NCBI GenBank assembly: GCA_007116765.1
Contig: SKHV01000252.1
Location: 1 to 12,981 of the forward strand
Origin: Prolixibacteraceae bacterium
GTDB lineage: Bacteria; Bacteroidota; Bacteroidia; Bacteroidales; Prolixibacteraceae
Direction of reading: 5' to 3'
Length of the DNA stretch: 12,981 nucleotides
This document shows, in pieces, positions 6,513-12,981 of the stretch. Each line of letters opens with the position of its first letter. The first letter of the stretch is position 1. The position numbers were made by a program, and so were the translations under genes. Under the pieces are notes generated by a model. It was not told where the DNA came from. It saw nothing but the letters and a program-made list of their open reading frames with translations, and searched no databases.

Positions 6513-8297
6513 TTATCGTTGAACCACTAATCGCTGGGTTTGTACGCCACTGTCGCTGAAAAGGGTGAGCAGGTAAATTCCTTCGCTAATGCCCGATAAG
6601 TCCAAGTCGAATTGTTGAAATCCTTTCGAAATGCTGGTTTTTTCGAGCAAAATCAATCTTTCACGGCCTTGCAAATCGAGCAGCGAAATGCGCCCTTCGA
6701 TTGCTTTTGGCAGCTCGAAACTCACGCTTGCATTCTGGTTGGCAGGGTTGGGATAAACCCTAAAATTGCTTATGAGTAATGTATTCCGGCATTCTTCATA
6801 AAAATTGCATTCGGGTTTTACCAGTTCGCTTTTGTTTTCGGCAACAATGTAGTTGTATTCTTCTTTTAAATCGTGGGCAATGTGCTCCGGCAGTCTGCCA
6901 AACAGGTATTCCGACGGTAAAAACCAGAATAGTAAATCAGATTGAAGTATGTCGGGGAATTTTTCCTGATGCACAATGATGGGCACAATGTTCTCGATGT
7001 TGTTTTTACTGTTGTTGGTAAAAAGAATGTCGCCGTTTGTTCTGGTTACAAAAACCAAAGGGGCTTCGTTAATGTTTGAATAATGTTGCACCCGTGTGCC
7101 GGGTTTTCCAATTTCATATTTAAGTGTAGGTTTATCACCTGAGTCACAGAAAGCTAGTGCGGGCGTTAATGTTGGATTCCCATCTTCATCAAGAGCCATT
7201 GTTGAATTTTCAGTTTGCGAAAAGCCCATGCCAAAAAGTTCGTCCACCGTAAGCTCGATAAACCGGCTGGGGTCAATAATGGAAGGCTGTTTGTAATCGA
7301 CCAATTGAATTTCGGGGAATGCTCTTTTGATTCTTTTCCTTTTCTCAAACTCAGCATTCATCCCTGAAAAACTTTCAGGCAAAAGGTCGAAGAATTCCCG
7401 GTTTACATGGAACCATAAAACGAAATCGTTAGCATCGTGATTGATTAACCCGTTGGGTATGAAAACAGGGAAAAGGGTGTCAGCTGCACTTTCAATCTCT
7501 AAATAGAAGTTGTAAATCGAAGAATTAAGATGGCCCGAAACATAGGTTTGTGCAACCGGGAAATAAGCGTTTTGCGTAAAGCCAACAGAGTCGGTAGTGA
7601 AAACTCCTGATAAACCAATGGTGTAAGTAGTAGTTGTTTTGTCAATTTCTCTATACACAAAACTATATGCCTGAGTTGCGCTTTTATCAGATTGGTTTTG
7701 GTAATAAACACAATTGTCCTTGAATGTGAAGCCCAGTTTTTCCAATAATTTTTGGTCAGCAATTACTTGCATGATGCTTCCTTTTTGTGTATCAATGTTG
7801 TCGGGGTCAATGCCGGCATAGGTATTCGTGTTTTCGATTTCGGGAGAATGAATTAACTCTTCATGCAAAAGCTGTGGGCTTTCGTTTAAAGCTTCAGTCT
7901 CAGTTGCTGATTGATTTGCCATAGCTGTTGGTTCTGCGATAGGCTCAACCTCATTTTCGGCTTCTTCGTTATCTGCAAATTGTGCCGCAGAGCTTTCTTC
8001 GCTCTGTGTAGTGTTTGCTTGTGGTGTAACTTGCTGTTTAAGAGGAGTGTAGGTGTTTTCAATAGTTGTGGTTGGGGTGTTTTTTACCGGCCAAAACAGT
8101 ATTGCACTAATGATAATTGCTGTAATGCTTGTCATAATAATGAAATTTAAAGGTTTGAATTTATTGCCCCTAAGCCTGGCCTTGGCTGTGGGGCTGTTTA
8201 TAATTTGGTGCACCTTATTGTTATCTATTATGGGTTCAAGGCTTTTTCCTGCCTCAAAAAACCGTTCTATGTCGTTGTTGGTATATTCTTTTTTCAT
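6513..8297 (-). CDS. Sigma-factor-linked single-pass membrane protein with T9SS type A sorting domain
   Basis: 594 residues with no close functional match that I recognise. A short, charged, probably cytoplasmic N-terminus (1-50) is followed by one hydrophobic segment (about 51-70, NFIIMTSITAIIISAILFWP). Next comes a Thr/Glu/Ala-rich linker (72-160) and two related domains (about 183-308 and 352-472) that share LGF/MGF, LWF/FWF and a downstream LP at matching spacing. The end (about 510-594, FRVYPNPAN then GIYLLTLFSDSG) is a T9SS type A C-terminal sorting domain, normally cleaved on export across the outer membrane. It starts 11 bases after the ECF sigma gene, so it occupies the usual anti-sigma position. 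The N-terminus could bind the sigma factor, which is inference. The odd point is an internal signal-anchor-like helix instead of a cleavable signal peptide at the very start. A strong terminator follows the gene. Confidence 0.8.
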   Translation of the reverse strand: MKKEYTNNDIERFFEAGKSLEPIIDNNKVHQIINSPTAKARLRGNKFKPLNFIIMTSITAIIISAILFWPVKNTPTTTIENTYTPLKQQVTPQANTTQSEESSAAQFADNEEAENEVEPIAEPTAMANQSATETEALNESPQLLHEELIHSPEIENTNTYAGIDPDNIDTQKGSIMQVIADQKLLEKLGFTFKDNCVYYQNQSDKSATQAYSFVYREIDKTTTTYTIGLSGVFTTDSVGFTQNAYFPVAQTYVSGHLNSSIYNFYLEIESAADTLFPVFIPNGLINHDANDFVLWFHVNREFFDLLPESFSGMNAEFEKRKRIKRAFPEIQLVDYKQPSIIDPSRFIELTVDELFGMGFSQTENSTMALDEDGNPTLTPALAFCDSGDKPTLKYEIGKPGTRVQHYSNINEAPLVFVTRTNGDILFTNNSKNNIENIVPIIVHQEKFPDILQSDLLFWFLPSEYLFGRLPEHIAHDLKEEYNYIVAENKSELVKPECNFYEECRNTLLISNFRVYPNPANQNASVSFELPKAIEGRISLLDLQGRERLILLEKTSISKGFQQFDLDLSGISEGIYLLTLFSDSGVQTQRLVVQR

Positions 8298-8308
8298 GGT
8301 TACAAGTT

Positions 8309-8869
8309 TTAAAGCATTAACATGGCTACTTTTCGTTGTTTTTCGTTGAGCATGGCCAACAGGTTTTCGCGCCCTGTTATCAGTCTTTTCTTTACCGCCG
8401 AAAGACCTACCCCCTGTATTTCGCTTATGTCATTCATTGCCAAATCGGAAATATGATACAGGATAAGTGCTTCGTATTGAACCTGCGGCAGTTTCTTCAT
8501 TTTTTCCAGTACGATGCTGAACTCGGCCTGTACTTGTGGGTCGGCACTCATATCGCTAATTAATGCGGCTGTATTTTCGTTGTAGTTTCCCCTGAATTTA
8601 TTTCTTCTCAAATGTTTTGAGAAAATATTGAATGCCGTGGAGAACATGAACGAAGGAAAAGCCTTGTCTGATTTTAATTCTTCGATTTTCTCGAAGCAAG
8701 CCAGTATGGTGTCGTGCAATAAGTCTTCGGCTTCAGCTTTGTCTTTTGTTAAAAACCTGCAATAGTTCGAAATTTTGCGACTTATCGGCTCGTATAATGC
8801 TAAAAATTTTTCTTGTTTTGAATGCTTCACAAAAATGGTTTTGTTAAACGGTTTAATTAAAAGTACCAC
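8309..8869 (-). CDS. ECF-type RNA polymerase sigma factor
   Basis: 186 residues from a GTG start. Sigma region 2 spans about 25-90, including AEAEDLLHDTILACFEKI (region 2.1/2.2 core helix) and FPSFMFSTAFNIFSKHLRRNK (2.3/2.4). Region 4 spans about 121-175, with LPQVQYEALILYHISDLAMN then ISEIQGVGLSAVKKRLITGR as the helix-turn-helix. There is no region 1 or 3, as expected for ECF factors. No ATG is available; a second GTG at 8830 would give a start of MKHSKQEKFLALYEP, which looks equally or more natural. The gene leads a two-gene unit with the T9SS-domain membrane protein and is separated from the upstream hydrogenase operon by a hairpin terminator. Regulation by the downstream membrane protein is the likely arrangement; the target promoters are unknown. 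Confidence 0.9.
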   Translation of the reverse strand: MVLLIKPFNKTIFVKHSKQEKFLALYEPISRKISNYCRFLTKDKAEAEDLLHDTILACFEKIEELKSDKAFPSFMFSTAFNIFSKHLRRNKFRGNYNENTAALISDMSADPQVQAEFSIVLEKMKKLPQVQYEALILYHISDLAMNDISEIQGVGLSAVKKRLITGRENLLAMLNEKQRKVAMLML

Positions 8870-8899
8870 AACGATACAAAAAAGTTACTTTATAAAAAC

Positions 8900-8935
8900 A
8901 AATCCATAAGTTCATTTTATTGATCTTATGGATTT
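8900..8935 (-). terminator. Hairpin terminator of the hydrogenase operon
   Basis: AAATCCATAAG (8900-8910) pairs perfectly with CTTATGGATTT (8925-8935), an 11-bp stem with a 14-base loop. On the minus strand it lies 40 bases beyond the hydA stop and is followed by GTTTTTATAAAG, a U-rich tract. It separates hydABC from the sigma-factor gene, although the stem is AT-rich and some read-through is possible. Confidence 0.75.
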
Positions 8936-8975
8936 ATGTGCCCTGATATGCTGAATAGCAGAGTAACAAGATTCC

Positions 8976-10766
8976 TCAATACCGTTTTCGCGGTGTATAG
9001 TGCGTGTGCAATAATTTGTGCGATTTTTCGCCCATTGGCTTGTGAAGGAAATCTTTGTAGATTTTAATCACCTCCGGGTTTTGGTGCGATTTACGTATGG
9101 GCATAAATGCATCTTCTTCGTAAATGGCTTTTGCCCTGCGCTCTCGAATTTCAGGATTGGTTGGTATTGGTTGTCCGCCGCCTCCCAAGCAGCCGCCGGG
9201 ACAGGCCATTATTTCTACAAAATGATAATCAGCCTCGTGGTTTTTCACCGCTTCCATTACTTTTTTTGCATTTACCAGCCCGTGCGCCACGGCACATTTC
9301 AGTTCCACCCCATCGAGAAAACTCCATTGTTCGAGGGGCTTTTCAATGGTAATCGATGCTTCGCGCACGCCGTCCATGCCGCGTACCGGTGCAATGTTGA
9401 GGTTCTCGAACGGTACTTCGCGGCCCGTAACCAGTTCGTAGGCTGTTCGTAGTGCGGCTTCCATTACACCACCGGTGGCTCCGAATATTACGGCTGCCCC
9501 CGACGATTCGCCCATTAAGCGGTCAAATTTTTTCTCGGGAAGTTTTTTGAAGTCAATTCCTGCCTGCTTTATCATTATGGCCAACTCGCGTGTGGTAAGT
9601 ACATAATCCACATCGCGGTAGCCGCTGTCGTGCATCTCGGGGCGGTACGATTCAAATTTCTTTGCGGTGCAGGGCATTACCGATACCGAAACAATTTTCT
9701 CGGGGTCGAGCTTGCGCGATTTTGCATAGTAGGTTTTTGCCAGCGCCCCGAACATTTGTTGCGGCGATTTGCAGGTTGAAAGGTTGTCGAGCGACTCGGG
9801 GTACATGTGTTCAATGTACTTTATCCATCCGGGCGAGCACGATGTGTACATGGGCAGTTTCGCTTTCGGGTCGTTGTCGACCAGTGCTTTTTTCAGCCGG
9901 GTAAGCAACTCTGTACCTTCTTCCATAATAGTAAGGTCGGCAGTAAAGTCGGTGTCGAGCACCGAGTCGAAGCCAAGGTTTTTGAGGGCCGCAACCATTC
10001 TTCCTGTTACACGTGTGCCCACTTCAATTCCCATTTCTTCGCCAAGCCCAACCCTTACGGCGGGTGCGGTTTGTACTATAACATGTTTTTCGGGGTCCGA
10101 AATAGCCTCCCATACTTCTTCTATGTAATTCTTTTCGATTAACGCTCCGGTAGGGCAGTGGTTTACGCATTGCCCGCAGTTGGTGCAAACCACATCGTTC
10201 ATCGATTTTTCGAAGAAGGTCGAGATTTTCATGTGGTCGCCCTTGTAGGCTACGGCCAGGGCATTAACCCCCTGCAGCTCGGCACAAGTGCGCACACAGC
10301 GCTGGCAGCGTATACAGCGGCTGTCGTCCTTAATTATCGATGGCGAGTACATGTCGATGGTGTAATTTTTATGATTAACAAGCTCGATCAAATCCTGCGA
10401 CATGATTTTGTATTCGGCAGCCAGCTCTTGCAGTTCGCAATTGCCGTTTTTGTAGCACTTGGTGCAATCGGCGTTGTGTTCCGACAGCAGCAGTTCGATA
10501 ATATGCTTGCGCGAATTGCGAACTTTTAGTGTATTGGTAAGTATCTCCATGTTGTCGTGGCACGGTGTGGCGCACGATGCCGCAAGGCGTGTTTGCCCAA
10601 CTACTTCGACCACGCAAACCCGGCAATTTCCGGCCACGCAAAGGTCTTTGTGGTAGCATAGGGTTGGTATTATTATGCCTGCATCGTTAGCAACTTCCAA
10701 TATGGTTTTTTCCGGATCTACCTCGTACGATATCCCGTTTATGCTGATGCTTATTTTCTTGCTCAT
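8976..10766 (-). CDS. hydA: [FeFe] hydrogenase catalytic subunit HydA, NADH-linked trimeric type
   Basis: 596 residues that interconvert protons and H2 at an H-cluster; cytoplasmic. In order: a plant-type [2Fe-2S] domain (C37, C48, C51, C65); a His-Cys3 [4Fe-4S] site (H97, C101, C104, C110); a two-[4Fe-4S] ferredoxin domain (C151, C154, C157, C161; C194, C197, C200, C204); then the H domain. H-cluster motifs are L1 TSCSPGW (308-314), L2 MPCTAKKFE (364-372) and L3 MACPGGCLGGGGQP (520-533). L1 has Ser where the classical motif TSCCPxW has a second Cys. The domain order is that of trimeric HydABC enzymes (HydDB group A3-like; also labelled A6), but no extra C-terminal [2Fe-2S] domain is present. 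The gene is last in a hydC-hydB-hydA operon, 17 bases after hydB. The maturases hydE, hydF and hydG are not in the window. Confidence 0.95.
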   Translation of the reverse strand: MSKKISISINGISYEVDPEKTILEVANDAGIIIPTLCYHKDLCVAGNCRVCVVEVVGQTRLAASCATPCHDNMEILTNTLKVRNSRKHIIELLLSEHNADCTKCYKNGNCELQELAAEYKIMSQDLIELVNHKNYTIDMYSPSIIKDDSRCIRCQRCVRTCAELQGVNALAVAYKGDHMKISTFFEKSMNDVVCTNCGQCVNHCPTGALIEKNYIEEVWEAISDPEKHVIVQTAPAVRVGLGEEMGIEVGTRVTGRMVAALKNLGFDSVLDTDFTADLTIMEEGTELLTRLKKALVDNDPKAKLPMYTSCSPGWIKYIEHMYPESLDNLSTCKSPQQMFGALAKTYYAKSRKLDPEKIVSVSVMPCTAKKFESYRPEMHDSGYRDVDYVLTTRELAIMIKQAGIDFKKLPEKKFDRLMGESSGAAVIFGATGGVMEAALRTAYELVTGREVPFENLNIAPVRGMDGVREASITIEKPLEQWSFLDGVELKCAVAHGLVNAKKVMEAVKNHEADYHFVEIMACPGGCLGGGGQPIPTNPEIRERRAKAIYEEDAFMPIRKSHQNPEVIKIYKDFLHKPMGEKSHKLLHTHYTPRKRY

Positions 10767-10783
10767 AATTCGTGTTTTTGAGG

Positions 10784-11968
10784 TTAATAAATCATCTCTT
10801 CGCGGAAGTTTTCAACAATCGACGAGAAGGAGTTGGCAACCGATTGCCCCAGGCCGCATTTGGCGGTGTACTGCATGGTTTCGGTAAGTTTAAGCAATTT
10901 GTCGAGGTACGCAGCTTGTTTTTGTCCTTGTTTTACTGCTTTTATTCCCAGCAAAAGCTGCTGGCAACCAACCCGGCAAGGGGTGCATTGCCCACACGAC
11001 TCTTCGCGGAAAAACTCCAGGTAGTTGTCGAGCACGTTGAACATGGAGCGGGTGCTGTTGAAAAGCATCATCGAACCACCGGTTGGCAGCGAGATTCCTG
11101 TTAGTTTGCCTTTGAAACCGATGCTGGTAACGCCGAAGCGTTTTCGCGGTACTAAAAAGCCCGAAGCCCCGCCAACCTGTACGGCCTTGGTATCGCCATC
11201 GCCAAATTCGTCGACAAAATCCTGTAGGCTCATGCCAAGTTCAAGTTCGTAAATGCCCGGTTTTGGCGTATCGCCCGAAACAGAAAAGAGTTTGGTGCCG
11301 CGCGAGAATTGTACGCCCAAATCGTAAAACTTTTTGGCTCCGTGCTTGAATATAGTGAAAGTATGGGCAAGTGTTTCAACGTTGTTTATCACCGTGGGTT
11401 TTCCCATGTACCCCTGGTTAGTGGGGAAAGGTGGTTTGTTACGCGGTTCGCCCCTGAAACCTTCCATCGATTCCATTAAAGCGGTTTCTTCACCACAAAT
11501 GTAGGCGCCACTGCCCATGAATATTTTTATGTTGAAATCGAAATTTATTTCTTTGCAGTAGTATTCAAATTCGCTTATGGCTTTTTCGAGGTCGGCTTTC
11601 AGGAATTTGTATTCGCCCCTGAGGTAAATATAACCCTGGCTTGCCCCGGATATATAGCCGCAAATTCCCATGCCTGTTAGTACTTTAAACGGCACTTTGG
11701 TGAGTATTTCGCGGTCTTTAAATGTGCCGGGTTCGCCCTCGTCGGCATTGCAAATTACATATTTCTGGTCGGCAACCGCCTCGCTGGCGAGTTTCCATTT
11801 AAGCCCCGTGGGAAAACCTGCGCCGCCACGGCCTTTTAGCTCCGAGCTTATTAGTTCGTTAATGAGCTCCTGTTTGTCTTTTTCGAGGGTGCGGCTTAGT
11901 ATTTTCTCCCAATCGTTTTCATTTCTGAAAATGAAATCGGCCCTCTTTAGGTTGTAATGTTCTGCCAT
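10784..11968 (-). CDS. hydB: NuoF-like NADH-binding diaphorase subunit HydB of [FeFe] hydrogenase
   Basis: 394 residues; the flavoprotein that exchanges electrons between NADH and the hydrogenase Fe-S chain. FMN/NADH motifs of the NuoF family are intact: GRGGAGFPTGLKW (46-58), ADEGEPGTFKDR (75-86) and GSGAYICGEETAL (152-164). The C-terminal [4Fe-4S] site is CGQCTPCRVGC (325-335) plus C371 in AKCGLGQ. HydB subunits of well-known electron-bifurcating hydrogenases are about 600 residues, with an N-terminal thioredoxin-like [2Fe-2S] domain and a C-terminal two-[4Fe-4S] ferredoxin domain. Both are absent here, leaving essentially the NuoF core. Five bases separate it from hydC and 17 from hydA. 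It could be mistaken for complex I NuoF, but the linked [FeFe] hydrogenase and the absence of other nuo genes argue for HydB. Confidence 0.93.
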   Translation of the reverse strand: MAEHYNLKRADFIFRNENDWEKILSRTLEKDKQELINELISSELKGRGGAGFPTGLKWKLASEAVADQKYVICNADEGEPGTFKDREILTKVPFKVLTGMGICGYISGASQGYIYLRGEYKFLKADLEKAISEFEYYCKEINFDFNIKIFMGSGAYICGEETALMESMEGFRGEPRNKPPFPTNQGYMGKPTVINNVETLAHTFTIFKHGAKKFYDLGVQFSRGTKLFSVSGDTPKPGIYELELGMSLQDFVDEFGDGDTKAVQVGGASGFLVPRKRFGVTSIGFKGKLTGISLPTGGSMMLFNSTRSMFNVLDNYLEFFREESCGQCTPCRVGCQQLLLGIKAVKQGQKQAAYLDKLLKLTETMQYTAKCGLGQSVANSFSSIVENFREEMIY

Positions 11969-11973
11969 GGCTT

Positions 11974-12438
11974 CTACTTTTTAATGTATTCACTTAGAAT
12001 TTCACGAACCTTTTCGGGAGTAAGCTCGGTATATACCTCATCGTTGATGAGCATGGCCGGTGCTTTGTGGCACCATCCCAGACAATTGGTTTGCAACAAT
12101 GAAAACTGTTTGTCGGTCGAAGTTTCACCAATCCCGATTTTGAGCATGTCTTCAATAGTAAGTAGAATTTGGTTCTTACCTTTCATTGCACAAGTAATGG
12201 TTTTACAAACCCTGATTACATATTTGCCCATTTTTTGGGTTTCGAGAAACGAGTAAAACGTTGCTGTGCCGTAAACATCGGCTGTGGGCAGGTCGAGCTG
12301 GCGGGCTATCTCAATAATTGTTTCATCCGAGAGGCAATTTTCACGTTGAACAACTCCTTGCAACACAGGAAGTAAATGCTCTCTTTTTCTACCTGTTTTT
12401 TTTACAAGTTCAGAAATATATTCTATTGTATGATCCAT
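11974..12438 (-). CDS. hydC: NuoE-like [2Fe-2S] subunit HydC of [FeFe] hydrogenase
   Basis: 154 residues from the ATG at 12438; a thioredoxin-fold [2Fe-2S] protein that pairs with HydB. The cluster ligands follow the NuoE pattern CX4C (C78, C83) and CX3C (C119, C123, in NCLGWC). The N-terminal helical region includes PTADVYGTATFYSFL (51-65), typical of the family just ahead of the cluster domain. The frame stays open up to 12525, but the extra 29 residues are Thr-rich and unlike the family, and the 154-residue form matches the usual length. It is the first gene of hydCBA, five bases before hydB. The 290-base gap to the divergent kinase gene must hold its promoter. A complex I assignment is unlikely because no other nuo genes are present. 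Confidence 0.92.
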   Translation of the reverse strand: MDHTIEYISELVKKTGRKREHLLPVLQGVVQRENCLSDETIIEIARQLDLPTADVYGTATFYSFLETQKMGKYVIRVCKTITCAMKGKNQILLTIEDMLKIGIGETSTDKQFSLLQTNCLGWCHKAPAMLINDEVYTELTPEKVREILSEYIKK

Positions 12439-12521
12439 AAGTAAATGAAAAATGGTTGTTTCAATGGTTGTTGATGTATCGATTCTGAGATTCACTGACC
12501 GGGCAGTATGAGTTGTAGTTT

Positions 12522-12579
12522 GCACAATTTGCTTGATTGTGCTTTTGTAGTTTTACAAGCGTAAACTAAAAAATGCTTG
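12522..12579. promoter_or_regulatory. Cluster of inverted repeats upstream of hydCBA (candidate operator)
   Basis: GCACAAT (12522-12528) and ATTGTGC (12536-12542) form an inverted repeat with a 7-base spacer. Further upstream of hydC, ACAAGC (12555-12560) and GCTTGT (12575-12580) form another with a 14-base spacer, and GCTTG/CAAGC words recur three times between 12531 and 12580. The location about 85-140 bases before the hydC start fits an operator or 5' leader structure. The spacing does not match the classical Rex or Crp/Fnr layouts, so the regulator is not identified. Confidence 0.4.
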
Positions 12580-12693
12580 TGTTTAGTGCGGCAAAAATGC
12601 CATTTACCGTTACAATTTAGTTAAGTCATTGCAAAAAAGCTACACTTTTTGAGTAAACATGATAAAAATAATTACTATTATAGCTTGATTCAT

Positions 12694-12713
12694 TACATTT
12701 GTGTTTTTCACAA
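12694..12713 (+). promoter_or_regulatory. Candidate -7 promoter element with overlapping inverted repeat
   Basis: TACATTTG (12694-12701) matches the Bacteroidota -7 consensus TAnnTTTG exactly and lies 27 bases before the kinase ATG. Overlapping it, TTGTG (12699-12703) and CACAA (12709-12713) form an inverted repeat around TTTTT that would cover the start of transcription. I found no good -33 TTTG at the expected distance. Confidence 0.4.
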
Positions 12714-12728
12714 TTAGATTTTTAGGAA

Positions 12729-12981
12729 ATGGCTTCAAAGAAAAGAATTTTAGGGGTAGGGAATGCCTTAATGGACATAGTAGTTAAATTACCATCGGAC
12801 GATATTTTAAAACAAAATAACTTGCCTAAAGGCAGCATGGTTTTGGTCGATAAAGAAACTTCAGAATCGATAAACCTTCTTACATCATCATACGAACGCT
12901 TATTAGCGCCCGGGGGCTCAGTGGCCAATACAATTCACGGCCTGGCGAACCTTGGTGCCGGCGCATCGTTTATTGGCAAAG
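12729..12981 (+). CDS. PfkB-family carbohydrate/nucleoside kinase, adenosine kinase-like (5' part)
   Basis: The first 84 codons of a gene that runs off the window. The ATG at 12729 follows TTTAGGAA, an acceptable ribosome binding site. The N-terminus has GVGNALMDIVV (9-19), the opening strand of the ribokinase fold, then KGSMVLVD (34-41) and PGGSVANTIHGLANLG (61-76), a glycine-rich signature of PfkB sugar and adenosine kinases. The GNALxD opening together with GGSxANT is most like adenosine kinase-type members, which phosphorylate nucleosides or sugars with ATP. The C-terminal DTxGAGD active-site motif lies outside the window, so the substrate cannot be settled. It is divergent from hydCBA and does not appear functionally tied to it. 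Confidence 0.85.
   Translation, partial: MASKKRILGVGNALMDIVVKLPSDDILKQNNLPKGSMVLVDKETSESINLLTSSYERLLAPGGSVANTIHGLANLGAGASFIGK

Noticed and set aside
10784..12438. Complex I (NuoE/NuoF) assignment for the diaphorase genes
   Set aside because: They form a tight operon with an [FeFe] hydrogenase, and no membrane or other peripheral complex I genes are present.
12439..12525. N-terminal extension of HydC from an upstream ATG
   Set aside because: The added 29 residues are Thr-rich and unlike NuoE-type N-termini; the ATG at 12438 gives the usual length.

Overview
The window looks like part of a chromosome from an anaerobic or fermentative member of the Bacteroidota, probably near the Marinilabiliales/Prolixibacteraceae. 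Evidence: a protein with a type IX secretion (T9SS) C-terminal sorting domain, an exact match to the Bacteroidota -7 promoter element (TAnnTTTG), weak ribosome binding sites, moderate GC, a REP-associated tyrosine transposase (RAYT) among palindromic repeats, and an NADH-linked [FeFe]-hydrogenase operon. The taxonomic placement is inference from gene content, not from a marker gene.

Layout. Positions 1-325 are non-coding with short degenerate direct repeats. At 326-1844 (+) lie lipA (lipoyl synthase) and a small ferredoxin/flavodoxin-NAD(P)H reductase-like flavoprotein, 10 bases apart. At 1922-2935 (-) is a secreted polysaccharide deacetylase-like (CE4/NodB) protein, convergent with the reductase and divergent from a secreted PQQ-like beta-propeller protein at 3132-4403 (+). 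At 4404-6412 is a mobile or repeat island: a RAYT gene (4966-5655, -) between two directly oriented copies of a ~0.5 kb palindrome-rich repeat, with a third, truncated copy of the repeat start inside the right-hand copy. The RAYT reading frame carries a tandem 12-bp repeat beside a perfect 28-bp palindrome.

From 6458 to 12438 every gene is on the minus strand. Read in the direction of transcription, they are hydC (NuoE-like), hydB (NuoF-like) and hydA ([FeFe] hydrogenase), followed by a terminator hairpin at 8900-8935. Next come an ECF sigma factor and, 11 bases downstream, a single-pass membrane protein ending in a T9SS sorting domain, closed by a strong terminator at 6458-6498. Beyond a 290-base divergent regulatory region, the window ends inside a PfkB-family kinase that resembles adenosine kinase (12729 onward, +).

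How the genes work together. HydABC should link NADH to H2 through an FMN/Fe-S diaphorase (HydBC) and the H-cluster subunit (HydA). The subunits are short and lack the extra C-terminal Fe-S domains of well-studied electron-bifurcating enzymes, which suggests, but does not prove, a simpler NADH-dependent enzyme. The sigma factor and its membrane partner form a plausible surface-signalling pair in which the usual anti-sigma position is held by a protein carrying a duplicated, unrecognised extracytoplasmic domain and a T9SS signal. I regard that pair and the RAYT/repeat island as the least ordinary parts of the window.
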